From positions 1-31,050 of the forward strand of contig SHYX01000049.1 of the NCBI GenBank assembly GCA_009692585.1: a stretch of 31,050 bases of DNA, in the 5' to 3' direction. The notes under the pieces are model-generated. The model searched no databases. It had not been told where the DNA came from and saw nothing but the letters and a program-made list of their open reading frames with translations. The stretch is from Myxococcales bacterium (GTDB taxonomy: Bacteria; Myxococcota; UBA796; SXON01). How positions within the stretch are numbered: the first letter of the stretch is position 1; each line of letters opens with the position of its first letter. Positions 1 through 7,196 of the stretch are shown in pieces. Made by a program: the position numbers and the translations under genes.

Positions 1-667
1 TCCGTGCGCGGAGTACGAAGGAAAGCGGCATGGTGAACAACACCCCGACAAAGCAGAGGGCGAAGCCGATCCCGCCGATGATGCCGCAGATCCAGAGGCC
101 GAGCCAGGTCATAAAGAAGGCGCCCGGCGACCGCTTGATCGCGCCGAGGGTGGCGCCGGGGCTGAGCAGCGGGAAGTTCTCTCCGCAGAAGATGCGGCGG
201 GTCAGGTCGATGGCGAGTACGCCCACCAGCAGGCTGCTCAGGAGGATCCATCCGTAGCCGAAGAGCGCCCCGACCATGCCGAACAGCACGCCCATCCCGC
301 CGGCCGCGCCCGGGTCGTCACTCCCCGCCCCGCCGGCCGCGGCGCCGAGCATGAACGAGCCGAGGATGCAGCCGACGCCGATGGCGAGGTTCAGCAGGAC
401 CACCGGAAACAGGTTCCCGATGTCCTTGAGCCAGTCGAAGAAGCCGACGCCGATGTTGTCGCCGAGCGCCGGATCCGGAAGGCCCTTGTTGCCCTGCCGG
501 GCGTGTTCGAAGACCCGGTGGAAGTAGCCCAGCGCCTGAAAGGACCCCACCACGGGGATCAGCCTGCAGGCCCCGACGATGGCGACCTTCTTCATCCAAT
601 CGGGGTCCTCGGAGAACACCGCGAAGGCGTCCCCGATGCTGACGGAGGCGGGGGTTTCAACAGACAT
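1..667 (-). CDS. DUF4013-type multipass membrane protein (3' end cut off by window edge)
   Basis: The minus frame is open from an ATG at 667 to the window edge, giving 222 residues with no stop, so the C-terminus is missing. The N-terminus has the pattern of the DUF4013 family: a Trp-Met-Lys-Lys segment followed by a hydrophobic Ile-Pro-Val-Val-Gly stretch and a Gly-Tyr-Phe motif (residues 24-50). Several hydrophobic, Gly-rich segments follow (about 85-110, 123-152, 183-215), consistent with an integral membrane protein. Function in the family is unknown. It is divergent from the lipoprotein that starts at 715, with 47 bp between the start codons. Seen: reading frame and hydrophobicity. Known: the family is uncharacterised. 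Inferred: family membership, from the N-terminal pattern only. Confidence 0.7.
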   Translation of the reverse strand, partial: MSVETPASVSIGDAFAVFSEDPDWMKKVAIVGACRLIPVVGSFQALGYFHRVFEHARQGNKGLPDPALGDNIGVGFFDWLKDIGNLFPVVLLNLAIGVGCILGSFMLGAAAGGAGSDDPGAAGGMGVLFGMVGALFGYGWILLSSLLVGVLAIDLTRRIFCGENFPLLSPGATLGAIKRSPGAFFMTWLGLWICGIIGGIGFALCFVGVLFTMPLSFVLRAR

Positions 668-714
668 CGAAGATCCTTCGGCACGCGGCTATCACGGCGG
701 GCTATCAAGCACCC

Positions 715-1083
715 ATGAAGCCCTTTGTCGTCGTGGTCGGCGCCTCGCTCCTCGGGTGCGCACCCGCCAAACTGCCGAACGTGAACCCGCCTCCGCCGTC
801 GCTCCCCGCGTGGGACGCGGTCACCTCCGAGCACCCGCCCGGGGCCACCAACCCGCCCTACCCCGTGCTGGTGGTGGCCAGGGACTCGGGCAGGTGTTTC
901 AAGGCATGGCGGGGCGGGATGAAGCCGCCGTCGGCGGACGTGCGCAACGCCGGGGGGGTGGTGGTCGCGACGCTACCCGAGGCGCTTGAAATCCTGCGTG
1001 GCGGCGCAGAAGTCGCCTGTCCTGAGGGCCAGCCGGCGCGGTTGTTGGCCGCATGGGACCAGAAGGACGCGCTTCCGAAGTGA
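715..1083 (+). CDS. Small secreted lipoprotein, unknown function
   Basis: A 122-residue protein that opens with Met-Lys-Pro-Phe, a short hydrophobic stretch and a Leu-Leu-Gly-Cys lipobox ending at Cys15, so it is probably exported by Sec and lipidated at the outer or inner membrane. The mature part is Pro-rich at first and contains two further cysteines (about residues 61 and 101) that could form a disulfide in the periplasm. I recognise no domain. Its TGA overlaps the GTG start of the downstream ferritin-like gene (GTGA), so the two are probably translationally coupled and co-transcribed. Confidence 0.6.
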   Translation: MKPFVVVVGASLLGCAPAKLPNVNPPPPSLPAWDAVTSEHPPGATNPPYPVLVVARDSGRCFKAWRGGMKPPSADVRNAGGVVVATLPEALEILRGGAEVACPEGQPARLLAAWDQKDALPK

Positions 1084-1721
1084 CCGGGCGGGTGCGCCAG
1101 GAGTGGGCTCGTCGGGTCGCGGCGGAGTACGGCAGCGCCGGTGTCACCGCCCAGGTGCTGGCGTGGAGCGTGCAGGCGGGCCTGGCGCCCGGCCTGCTGT
1201 ACACCGCCACGCGGATCGTGCGCGACGAGCTCGATCACGCCCGACTGTCGCACGACGCGCTGGTGGCGCTCGGCGGCGCCGACGAGCCGGTGATCGTGCA
1301 CGCGGAAGAGCTGGCGGTCGGTGGCTCGCTGGCCGATCTGTTGGTGCGTAGCTTCTGCCTGGGCGAGAGCTTCGCGGTTCCGATCTTCGAGCGGATGCGG
1401 CGACGGGCGACCCATCCCGTGGTGCGGCCGGTCCTGGACCGCATCCTTGAGGACGAGGCGGTCCATCGGGCCTTCGGCTGGGACGCCCTCGACGCGCTCC
1501 TGGCGCTGGCGCCGACCCTCCGCGAGCACGTCACCGCCGCGCTCACGGGGCACCTGGCCTCCTTCGCGGCCTACGCCGATCCCCCCCCGGCACCGGCGTT
1601 GACGGAGGAGGAGCGGGCGTGCGGCCTCCTCGAGCACGCGGAGTACGCCGAGCTGGTGCACGCGACCTGGACGGACGACATCGCGCCTCGCTTCGTTCGT
1701 CGGGGCATCGCCATCGGATAG
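1080..1721 (+). CDS. Ferritin-like diiron four-helix-bundle protein
   Basis: A 213-residue all-helical protein with two diiron half-sites. Helix 1-2 carries Glu16 and the E-x-x-H motif Glu50/His53; helix 3-4 carries Glu96 and a second E-x-x-H, Glu126/His129. This spacing is that of the ferritin-like superfamily, which includes rubrerythrins, oxidases and hydroxylases; the substrate cannot be read from sequence. I chose the GTG at 1080, which overlaps the previous stop as GTGA, rather than the ATG at 1053, which would overlap the upstream gene by about 30 bp and adds residues unlike the family. No signal peptide is visible, so it is probably cytoplasmic. It may act in iron handling or oxidative stress, but that is inference. 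Confidence 0.7.
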   Translation: MTGRVRQEWARRVAAEYGSAGVTAQVLAWSVQAGLAPGLLYTATRIVRDELDHARLSHDALVALGGADEPVIVHAEELAVGGSLADLLVRSFCLGESFAVPIFERMRRRATHPVVRPVLDRILEDEAVHRAFGWDALDALLALAPTLREHVTAALTGHLASFAAYADPPPAPALTEEERACGLLEHAEYAELVHATWTDDIAPRFVRRGIAIG

Positions 1722-1741
1722 GCAGGGGCGGGAGCTACGTC

Positions 1742-2386
1742 ATGCGCCACCTGTCGCTTTTCTTGCTCGGTTCGATCGGCTGCGACACCGCCGCCCCCGA
1801 CTCCGGGGACAGCACCGCGGACCAAGACCCCTACGCCATCCCCAACGACTACCTGGAGCAGTGGGACCTGGAGTCGCTCAGTTGCGACGGTGCCCTCGGC
1901 TACTGGGCGTTTGACGGGGAGTTCGCCGACGATGGCAAGCTCAGCGGCGCCGAGCGCTGGTTCTGGTTCTTTCCCGCGGACGACCCCACCGCCGACTGTG
2001 TGGACACCTTCACGCTGGACGGAGAGGTCGCCGCGACGCCCGTGGACGACGACCCCTGTTTGTCGTGCGACCGTGACGTGACCGCCAGCTACGCGCTCAC
2101 CGAAAAGACCTGCAACTGGGACGGCTACGAGAGCCTGCTCGACAACAACGACGAAACGGACACGGTCGACGACGAGACCTACAAGTTGGCGCTGATGTTC
2201 GACCTCGACCGCTACGACGGCATCGAGGTGGACGTCTGGGACTTCGTGCAGGACCCGGAGTCCAAGAACAACTACCTGCAGCGCGACAACGTCAAGGGCG
2301 TCTGGAGCGGCGCCGACAAGGACGCGGCCGGGCACATCAGTTGGGCCAACGAGGGCATGTGCGTCGAGATCATCACCGAAGAGTAG
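1742..2386 (+). CDS. Secreted Asp-rich protein, probable lipoprotein, unknown function
   Basis: A 214-residue protein whose start at 1742 is supported by a GGGAG ribosome-binding site just upstream. The first residues are hydrophobic and end in Ser-Ile-Gly-Cys (Cys14), a weak lipobox because position -3 is Ser. An Asp/Ser/Thr-rich linker follows, then a globular Asp- and Trp-rich domain with conserved-looking Cys residues, including a Cys-Leu-Ser-Cys pair near residue 102. The short acidic linker after the Cys is typical of the many small lipoproteins of Myxococcota-like genomes. I recognise no domain. It converges on flgI with only 7 bp between the two stop codons and no visible terminator hairpin. 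Confidence 0.6.
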   Translation: MRHLSLFLLGSIGCDTAAPDSGDSTADQDPYAIPNDYLEQWDLESLSCDGALGYWAFDGEFADDGKLSGAERWFWFFPADDPTADCVDTFTLDGEVAATPVDDDPCLSCDRDVTASYALTEKTCNWDGYESLLDNNDETDTVDDETYKLALMFDLDRYDGIEVDVWDFVQDPESKNNYLQRDNVKGVWSGADKDAAGHISWANEGMCVEIITEE

Positions 2387-2393
2387 CACCCCG

Positions 2394-3479
2394 CTACATC
2401 GAGACCACTTCGGCGTGAAGGCCCCCGGCGCGGCGCATGCTCTGCAGGATCACGATGAGGTCGCGCGGGGTGACGCCCATGGCGTTGAGCGCGCTGACGA
2501 CGTCGCCCACGGTGGCGCCCTTGACCAGGACCAGCTTGCCGGCATCTTCCCGGACGCGGACCTCGGTGTTGGTGACCGTCGTGGTCTCACCCGCGGCGAG
2601 CATGCCGGGCTGGCTGACCTGGGTCTGTCGCGACACGTCGATGGTCAGACCGCCGTGAGCGATGGCGACTGGCGAGAGCGGGATGTCGGCGCCCATCACC
2701 ACGGTTCCGGTGCGTTCGTTGACGACGACACGGAGCACGTGGTCGAGTTGGACGTCCAGCGCCTCCACGGTGGCGATGAACTCGGCCTGGCGTCCGAGGT
2801 AGTCGTCGGGGACGTGCACGGTGATGGTCCCGCTGTTCATCGCGCGCGCGGTCTCCGGGCCCAAGAGCGCGTTGACCACCGACGCGACGCGGGCCGAGTT
2901 GGTGAAGTCGGGGTCGTGGAGGATCCAGTCGAACGCGACCTGCTCGGTCACCCGCAGTCGGTTGGGGACCTCGCGGCTGACGCTGGCGCCGCCGGGGATC
3001 ACCCCGACCGTGGGGTGGTTCCGTGTCGACTCGTTGCCGCCGCCGGAGACGGAGTAGCCGCCCACCGTCAGCGGCCCCTCGGCGATGGCGTAGACCTCGT
3101 TGCCGGCGTGCAGCTCGGTCAACAGCAGCACCCCTCCCTCCAGCGACTTCGCGTCGGCCACCGACATCACCGTCACGTCGAGCTTGCTGCCCGAGCGCGC
3201 GCCCGCCGGCAGCCTCGCCGAGATCATCACCATGGCCACGTTGCGTGACTTGATCGCGTCGTCCTGCAACGAGATCCCCAGCGGGGGAAGCCGGGCCTCC
3301 AGGGCCCGGATGGTGCCGATGTTCTGGGAGCTGTCGCCGCTCTTGTTCAGCCCGACGACGAGGCCGTAACCGACGAGCGGATCGTCATGAATCCCGTACA
3401 CACTGGCGAAGTCCTTGACCCGCGCGGCCTCGGCAGGGGAAGAGAGGACCAGGAGGAGACATCCGTACAGCGGCGCCAT
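2394..3479 (-). CDS. flgI: Flagellar P-ring protein FlgI
   Basis: A 361-residue protein, normal length for FlgI, which polymerises in the periplasm around the rod to form the peptidoglycan-embedded P ring. A signal peptide occupies about residues 1-18 (Ala-Glu-Ala before the mature Arg-Val-Lys-Asp). The mature protein begins with the family pattern Val-Lys-Asp-Phe...Gly-Tyr-Gly-Leu-Val-Val-Gly-Leu, and the conserved Gly-Gly-Val-Leu-Leu-Leu-Thr-Glu-Leu and C-terminal Leu-Asn-Ala-Met-Gly-Val-Thr-Pro motifs are present. The ATG at 3479 is needed to keep the signal peptide. Unusually, it stands alone: flgH and flgJ, its common partners, are not beside it, and it lies 6 kb from the main cluster. 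A sigma-28-like promoter sits immediately upstream. Confidence 0.95.
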   Translation of the reverse strand: MAPLYGCLLLVLSSPAEAARVKDFASVYGIHDDPLVGYGLVVGLNKSGDSSQNIGTIRALEARLPPLGISLQDDAIKSRNVAMVMISARLPAGARSGSKLDVTVMSVADAKSLEGGVLLLTELHAGNEVYAIAEGPLTVGGYSVSGGGNESTRNHPTVGVIPGGASVSREVPNRLRVTEQVAFDWILHDPDFTNSARVASVVNALLGPETARAMNSGTITVHVPDDYLGRQAEFIATVEALDVQLDHVLRVVVNERTGTVVMGADIPLSPVAIAHGGLTIDVSRQTQVSQPGMLAAGETTTVTNTEVRVREDAGKLVLVKGATVGDVVSALNAMGVTPRDLIVILQSMRRAGGLHAEVVSM

Positions 3480-3485
3480 GACCCC

Positions 3486-3512
3486 CTATCGGTCAACTCC
3501 GCAGACAATTGA
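3486..3512 (-). promoter_or_regulatory. Sigma-28-like promoter of flgI
   Basis: On the minus strand the site reads TCAA, 15 nt, ACCGATAG, close to the FliA consensus TAAA-N15-GCCGATAA with the exact spacer. The -10 box ends 6 nt before the flgI ATG, so transcription should start at or near the start codon (a leaderless or nearly leaderless mRNA), unless the AGGGGG just before the ATG serves as a ribosome-binding site on a longer transcript. Five other sites of the same form precede flagellar genes in this window. Confidence 0.55.
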
Positions 3513-3662
3513 GTCGGGTGGGCGTGGTTGGTGCAGGACGCCGAGGGCAACTCAGGGTGCTCAAGACGCCCAACGCCGACAACCCGGTGGTGCTGGGGTC
3601 GGGGCGGCCGCTCTTGACCATCGATGTGTGGGCGCACGCCGAATCGCAGATGGCCGGGGCGG

Positions 3663-4022
3663 TCAATTGCCCAACCGCTCCACGCGCAGCGCAACGCCGG
3701 CCGCAGCCTCGATGAACGCCTTGTCGAAGGTGACGAAGCGTTCGGCCACCGCGCTCCACGCGAGGTGAAGCGCGTCCGCGAAGTCCACCCCCGCGCCGAG
3801 CCACGCGACGGCCTGTTGCACCACCGCCCGGTCCTCGACGCTGGCCCTCGGGTCAGCGAGCACGAGCTCGAACGCCCGACGAATGTCGATGGGCGTTACC
3901 TTCATCACCGCTCGGAGCACCCACTCGGTCTGGAGGAGCACCGTTTTGGCAATCCATATGCGGGTTGTCTCCCACAGTTCGCGAGCCACCCGGCTCTGCT
4001 CGGGGTGGTCGGCGACGAGCAC
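3663..4022 (-). pseudogene. PIN-domain (VapC-like) toxin remnant lacking its N-terminus
   Basis: The minus frame ending at 3663 encodes about 119 residues of a PIN-domain ribonuclease toxin: a DHPEQS segment, a Thr-Glu-Trp-Val-Leu helix with the second acidic residue, an Asp-Phe-Ala-Asp-Ala-Leu segment and a Phe-Val-Thr-Phe-Asp strand with the later acidic residues. The expected first strand, normally Leu-Asp-Thr-Asn-Val-Leu with the first catalytic Asp, is missing. The homology begins abruptly at Val-Leu-Val-Ala-Asp, inside the antitoxin reading frame. The simplest explanation is a deletion that removed the end of the antitoxin gene and the start of the toxin gene. A GTG at 4022 could still start a shortened protein, but without the first metal-binding Asp it should be inactive. 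Confidence 0.65.
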
Positions 4023-4251
4023 GCTCGATCTCCGCCCGCATCTCCTCTGCCGAAACGGGCGGGCCGCGGTAGGGGACACAGCCGAAGATCGCCGAAGGAG
4101 AGAATTGAGCGGGGGCCGTCGCCGGCCTGAGGTGGACGACCCCGCCGACCTCGTCAACCTCCAGATCCGTTCCCGGAGACCACCCGCAGCGATCCCGAAT
4201 CTCCTTGGGGATGACCACCTGTCCGCGCCTGGAAAGCGCTGTACGTGCCAT
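3853..4251 (-). CDS. AbrB/SpoVT-fold (VapB/MazE-like) antitoxin with deletion-altered C-terminus
   Basis: Residues 1-45 are a clear AbrB-type swapped-hairpin DNA-binding domain: Met-Ala-Arg-Thr-Ala-Leu-Ser-Arg-Arg-Gly-Gln-Val-Val-Ile-Pro-Lys-Glu-Ile-Arg, then Pro-Gly-Thr-Asp-Leu-Glu-Val. After about residue 78 (Glu-Glu-Met-Arg-Ala-Glu-Ile-Glu-Arg) the frame reads through the toxin gene in the wrong phase, giving an Arg/Pro-rich tail without homology. Such antitoxins normally neutralise a PIN toxin through their C-terminus and repress their own operon through the N-terminus. Here the DNA-binding half may survive while the partner-binding end is lost. A GGGAG lies just before the ATG, and a TTGACG hexamer lies about 40 bp upstream. 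Confidence 0.7.
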   Translation of the reverse strand: MARTALSRRGQVVIPKEIRDRCGWSPGTDLEVDEVGGVVHLRPATAPAQFSPSAIFGCVPYRGPPVSAEEMRAEIERARRRPPRAEPGGSRTVGDNPHMDCQNGAPPDRVGAPSGDEGNAHRHSSGVRARAR

Positions 4252-4312
4252 CGAGACTCCCGGTAAGACGAGAGGTAAAATCGCCCCCCCGCCACGTCAA
4301 GCGGGACCCGGG

Positions 4313-4783
4313 CTACTGCCCCGAGCCGTCCCCGTCATCGGTAGGACAGCCGGTCTGGTCGAACTGATCGGCCACGAACACCCCGAAGTAGCACGCCATG
4401 ATCCCGCCATCCTCGTCGTACACCCGCCAGCCGGCGTACGGGCCGTCGTCACACGACAGCGTGGTGTTCCCGGCGTTGGCCTCGGACGCCTCGGTGTCGA
4501 GCTCTGCGTCGTACAGGTGGATGCTCTTGGTGTCCTTGTCGAGCCCGCCGTAGGGCACGGTGTGGAACTCCACCGGATCGGGGCTGGCCTTGACCTCGGC
4601 GATGACCTTGGGGACCTGCACCGGTAAGCCGATCTGGAGGTGGAGCACGCCATCCACGCACTCGTTGACCGGCGTACCGACGATCTCGACGACGGTGTCG
4701 GAGGTGAACGGGACGTCCGCTTCGGCGGTGTCCGTCTCGACGGTGCAGGCGAGGGTGAGGAGCAGGAGCAGGAGCAGGAGCAT
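4313..4783 (-). CDS. Secreted lipoprotein, unknown function
   Basis: A 156-residue protein starting at the ATG at 4783, chosen because it is followed at once by a poly-Leu hydrophobic core and a Thr-Leu-Ala-Cys lipobox (Cys12); upstream in-frame ATGs would add a long charged stretch in non-coding sequence. An acidic linker (Glu-Thr-Asp-Thr-Ala-Glu-Ala-Asp) follows, then a globular domain with four further cysteines (about residues 41, 112, 132 and 147). I recognise no family. The REP-like element at 4816-4880 begins 32 bp upstream of its start. Confidence 0.6.
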   Translation of the reverse strand: MLLLLLLLLTLACTVETDTAEADVPFTSDTVVEIVGTPVNECVDGVLHLQIGLPVQVPKVIAEVKASPDPVEFHTVPYGGLDKDTKSIHLYDAELDTEASEANAGNTTLSCDDGPYAGWRVYDEDGGIMACYFGVFVADQFDQTGCPTDDGDGSGQ

Positions 4784-4815
4784 GGGGGAGCGCCTATCGC
4801 GTAGAAGGGGTGGCG

Positions 4816-4880
4816 GCCGCCGTCCCGGCGCCGGGCTCTCGCTACGGCCCAGCGGGCCTCCGCTCGCTCCCTGCCGCGTG
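4816..4880 (+). repeat. REP-like element, copy 1
   Basis: This 65-nt block aligns without gaps to 30044-30108 at 56 of 65 positions. Its core is a hairpin with stem GGCCC (4846-4850) and GGGCC (4854-4858) and loop AGC. In copy 2 the third base pair is G-C instead of C-G, so both bases changed together and the stem is preserved. CTAC, the complement of the GTAG tetranucleotide known from many REPs, abuts the 5' side of the stem in both copies. Location between divergent genes and proximity of copy 2 to a RAYT-like gene fit a repetitive extragenic palindrome. Confidence 0.6.
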
Positions 4881-4919
4881 CCGCGGTCGCGGGTGCGCTT
4901 GACGCCCCTGCCACCTTCA

Positions 4920-4972
4920 GTCGCGACCGATGATCGGGAATCGAGCCCCTGCCCGCTTGTGCCGGTCGCGAC
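4920..4972. repeat. 10-bp perfect inverted repeat
   Basis: GTCGCGACCG at 4920-4929 is mirrored by CGGTCGCGAC at 4963-4972, with 33 nt between. Each arm contains the palindrome GTCGCGAC, so the arms are also direct repeats, a layout expected for two dimer-binding sites. No regulator can be assigned. Confidence 0.45.
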
Positions 4973-5085
4973 CAAGGTGTAGCCTTTCGAGACGGCCGGA
5001 GCCCTCCAGGGCGCGGGCTGTCCCCGGTGGGCGTCATTGCTGGCCACGCGATATTATCGAGGTTACATCTTTATTTCACCCCCCC

Positions 5086-5709
5086 TTGGCTGCCTCCCGT
5101 GAAACCCTGAGCTTCGCCCGGGGGAAGCTCCAGTCCGGCTGGGCCAGCGTTGGCCTGCGGGCGCTCGTGGTCGCGACGGTGGCGATCGGTGGGATCGCCC
5201 CCGCCCGCGCCGAACCGGGTGACGCCGGCGATACCGGCACGTCCGGACCCTCGGCCCTCGACGCACTGGGCGGTGGACTTGCCTTCGGCGGCTGGTCCGA
5301 CTCGGTGCCGTTGGAGCTGGCGGCGGCGCCGCGGGGCATGGTGCCGTAGCTGGGCCTCGCCATCGACTTCCGTGTGGCGGAGGGGTGGATGGGCGCGTCG
5401 ATGGCGCTGTCGGGCTTCTCCAGGATCGACCTCCGCTCGCAGACGGGCGGGGTGCCGAACCTCGACGCCGAGGATGTGCCGTGGGTGGACGGCGGTCGCC
5501 TCGGGGTGGAGGGGGGCGCAAACTGGGCCGCGGAGCAGGACGACGATCGCAACTTCTCCTTCGATGGGCTCGAATGGGGGATCGGCACGCCGGTGGGCGT
5601 CCGGCACGTGATCACGCGCGACGCCTACGGGACGCCGGTGGCGGTGGACGCGGACGACACCACAGCGAATGTGCGTGCGCAGCTGTGGGGCCCGACCGGC
5701 AACTCGTGA
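5086..5709 (+). pseudogene. Secreted protein gene interrupted by an in-frame amber codon
   Basis: One plus frame shows protein-like composition from about 5086 to 5709 but is broken by TAG at 5347-5349. The first part has a signal-peptide-like segment (Leu-Arg-Ala-Leu-Val-Val-Ala-Thr-Val-Ala-Ile-Gly-Gly-Ile-Ala-Pro-Ala-Arg-Ala). The second part, in the same frame, is Gly/Asp-rich, ending Gln-Leu-Trp-Gly-Pro-Thr-Gly-Asn-Ser. There is no good ATG or GTG with a ribosome-binding site at the front; a TTG at 5086 is the best in-frame candidate. The missing start and the nonsense codon both suggest a decaying gene. I recognise no family. A sequencing error at the TAG remains possible. Confidence 0.45.
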
Positions 5710-5716
5710 TCCTCCT

Positions 5717-5833
5717 CGAGACCCGTTCGGCCGGCTGATCGCGGCACACGCCCTTCATCGAAAGTGGCTGCTCGCCACCAGCGACACGCGAATCCTCGCC
5801 GCCCTGGGTCCGGACGCGACGATCGCCGTGTGA
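5717..5833 (+). pseudogene. C-terminal fragment of a second PIN-domain (VapC) toxin
   Basis: This frame encodes Arg-Asp-Pro-Phe-Gly-Arg-Leu-Ile-Ala-Ala-His-Ala-Leu, then Leu-Leu-Ala-Thr-Ser-Asp-Thr-Arg-Ile-Leu, and stops at 5833. In PIN toxins of the VapC type the end of the domain reads R-D-P-F-D-R-L-x-x-A-x-A-L followed by a T-x-D-x-x-I strand, so the match is close. The catalytic Asp of the D-P-F-D motif is Gly here, and no N-terminal half is found upstream in any frame. The piece is therefore a dead remnant. It is unrelated in sequence to the PIN remnant at 3663-4022. Confidence 0.5.
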
Positions 5834-5836
5834 GCA

Positions 5837-5861
5837 GGCGCTGCGGAGGCTCCGCTGCGCC
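5837..5861. terminator. Near-perfect palindrome between convergent ends, possible bidirectional terminator
   Basis: The sequence has arms GGCGC-T-GCGGAG and CTCCGC-T-GCGCC around a central G, so 11 bp pair apart from one T-T mismatch. It lies in the 32 bp between the stop of the plus-strand PIN remnant (5833) and the stop of the minus-strand protease gene (5866). No T-run follows on either side, so intrinsic termination is uncertain. Confidence 0.35.
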
Positions 5862-5865
5862 CCAC

Positions 5866-7182
5866 TCAGCCACCCCCGACCGGAGCCGGCACCACCGGCA
5901 CCACCGGCACCACGGGCACCACCGGCACCACCGGCACCACCGGCACCACCGGCACCACCGGCACCACCGGCACCACGGGCACCACCGGCACCGGCGGAAG
6001 CTCCGGTGGGCCGAAGACCACCTCCCGATGTTGGGAGTAGCGGCTCTCGGCGTGCTGCTCGTCGATCCAACCCATCAGCGCGGCGCTGTGGTAGCCGATG
6101 CGCACCTGGGAGAGGCTGCGCACCTCGGCCTCGGTGGTCGGGCTCAAAGGACGGTCCACCGCCATGAGCTCGGCGTAGCGCTGGGGGAGGAGGGGTCTGC
6201 GGTTGGGCTCGACGAGCCCATACGGAAGCCGGGCCAGGAAGGTGTCGGGGTCGTAGAGATCCTCGGCGCCCAGCACGTGCCCCAGTTCGTGGGCGACCGT
6301 CTCCTGCGCATAGGCGGCATTGTTGTCACCGAGGGACACGAACGATACTGCAATACGACCGGTGCTCGAGCCTCGGCTGTCCGAGGCCAACGTTCCGGCG
6401 TCGTGACCGTACACCAGGTACACGCGGACGTCCCAGGTGCGCGGCTCGGCGCCGTTCTCTCGGGCGAGTCCGTGCCAGAAGTCGGCATAGCGCCATGCAC
6501 GCCATGCCGCGGTGAGGCGGTTGCCGTCGGCGCCGTCGAGCTCGGGTGGGCTCACCGCCCCGACCCAGGGGCCGAAGGTGGTGATGCGGATGGGCACCAC
6601 CGAGCTGCCGGTGAAGCGGGCGTACTCCTCCGCGTACCAGTCCTGCACCCGGCGCAGCGCCCACGGGCTGCCCACGTCGTTGAGCACGGCGATCATCGGG
6701 TGGTTCGCGTCCTCCGGCTGCACGAACTGGAAGACCCCGACGTCGATGCCCTCTCGGACATCGAGGTGCGCCCGTTCGGCCCGGTCGTACTGAATCAACT
6801 GGTACAGAAAGACGCTGAACAGGAATATCGCGAAGAGCTGACGGATACGTCGCCTTCTCGTGACCGCCTTCCGCTTGGCGGTGCACGACAGGCAGAAGCG
6901 CCCGCCGCCCGCGTCGAGGCGACACTGGGCGCAGATCCCCATGCCGCAATCCGAGCAGTTGCGCCCAAGGAGTTGGGGAGGATGTTTCGGGCAGGTCGCC
7001 GGCGAGCCCTCGACGTCCTCGATGATCGCGACGACGGCGCCCGTGTCGCGCATCCGCGCCGCCAGCGACTCGGCCTCGCCGGCGTCCCCGGTCACGAGGA
7101 CCGGAACGGGGAAAAGCGCCGAGCCCGCGACCCGGGCCGAATCCGCAGGCAGGCCCTCGGGCGGCGGGCGGACGACGATCAC
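5866..7182 (-). CDS. Membrane-anchored metzincin-like metalloprotease with zinc-finger N-terminus and Val-Pro-Val tail
   Basis: A 438-residue protein. Residues 64-100 form a B-box-like zinc finger (C64-x2-H67, C76-x2-C79, C84-x2-C87, C97-x2-C100). One transmembrane helix lies at about 113-130. The C-terminal domain has the metzincin signature H-E-x-x-H-x-x-G-x-x-D at 298-308 (His298, Glu299, His302, Asp308 as third ligand), with Met340 as a possible Met-turn, so zinc-dependent peptide hydrolysis is likely. The zinc finger should then face the cytoplasm and the protease domain the outside. The tail (about 397-430) is a run of Val-Pro-Val units coded by a 9-bp tandem repeat. It starts 14 bp after the upstream lipoprotein gene and is probably co-transcribed with it. 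Substrate unknown. Confidence 0.7.
   Translation of the reverse strand: MIVVRPPPEGLPADSARVAGSALFPVPVLVTGDAGEAESLAARMRDTGAVVAIIEDVEGSPATCPKHPPQLLGRNCSDCGMGICAQCRLDAGGGRFCLSCTAKRKAVTRRRRIRQLFAIFLFSVFLYQLIQYDRAERAHLDVREGIDVGVFQFVQPEDANHPMIAVLNDVGSPWALRRVQDWYAEEYARFTGSSVVPIRITTFGPWVGAVSPPELDGADGNRLTAAWRAWRYADFWHGLARENGAEPRTWDVRVYLVYGHDAGTLASDSRGSSTGRIAVSFVSLGDNNAAYAQETVAHELGHVLGAEDLYDPDTFLARLPYGLVEPNRRPLLPQRYAELMAVDRPLSPTTEAEVRSLSQVRIGYHSAALMGWIDEQHAESRYSQHREVVFGPPELPPVPVVPVVPVVPVVPVVPVVPVVPVVPVVPVVPVVPAPVGGG
5888..5986. repeat. 9-bp tandem repeat, 11 units
   Basis: Eleven units of GGCACCAC(C/G) follow one another in phase with the protease reading frame and encode its Val-Pro-Val tail on the minus strand. 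All units are identical except for C/G at the last base, so copy number may vary between strains. Confidence 0.9.
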
Positions 7183-7196
7183 TTGCCAGCGGCGGT

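Larger units (their letters stand above)
4784..5085. other. Non-coding interval with a REP-like element and an inverted repeat
   Basis: No convincing gene is seen in these 300 bp. The stretch holds the REP-like element (4816-4880), a 10-bp inverted repeat (4920-4929 and 4963-4972), and an AT-rich patch around 5050-5075 that includes TATTAT at 5052-5057 but no -35 hexamer at a proper distance. Confidence 0.5.

Noticed and set aside
4920..4975. A tRNA T-arm-like sequence on the minus strand (CTCGATT loop)
   Set aside because: Only three stem pairs form, the first loop base is not T, and no acceptor stem or anticodon arm can be drawn.
5888..5986. CRISPR-like or intergenic satellite array
   Set aside because: The 9-bp units have no spacers and stay in phase within the protease gene.
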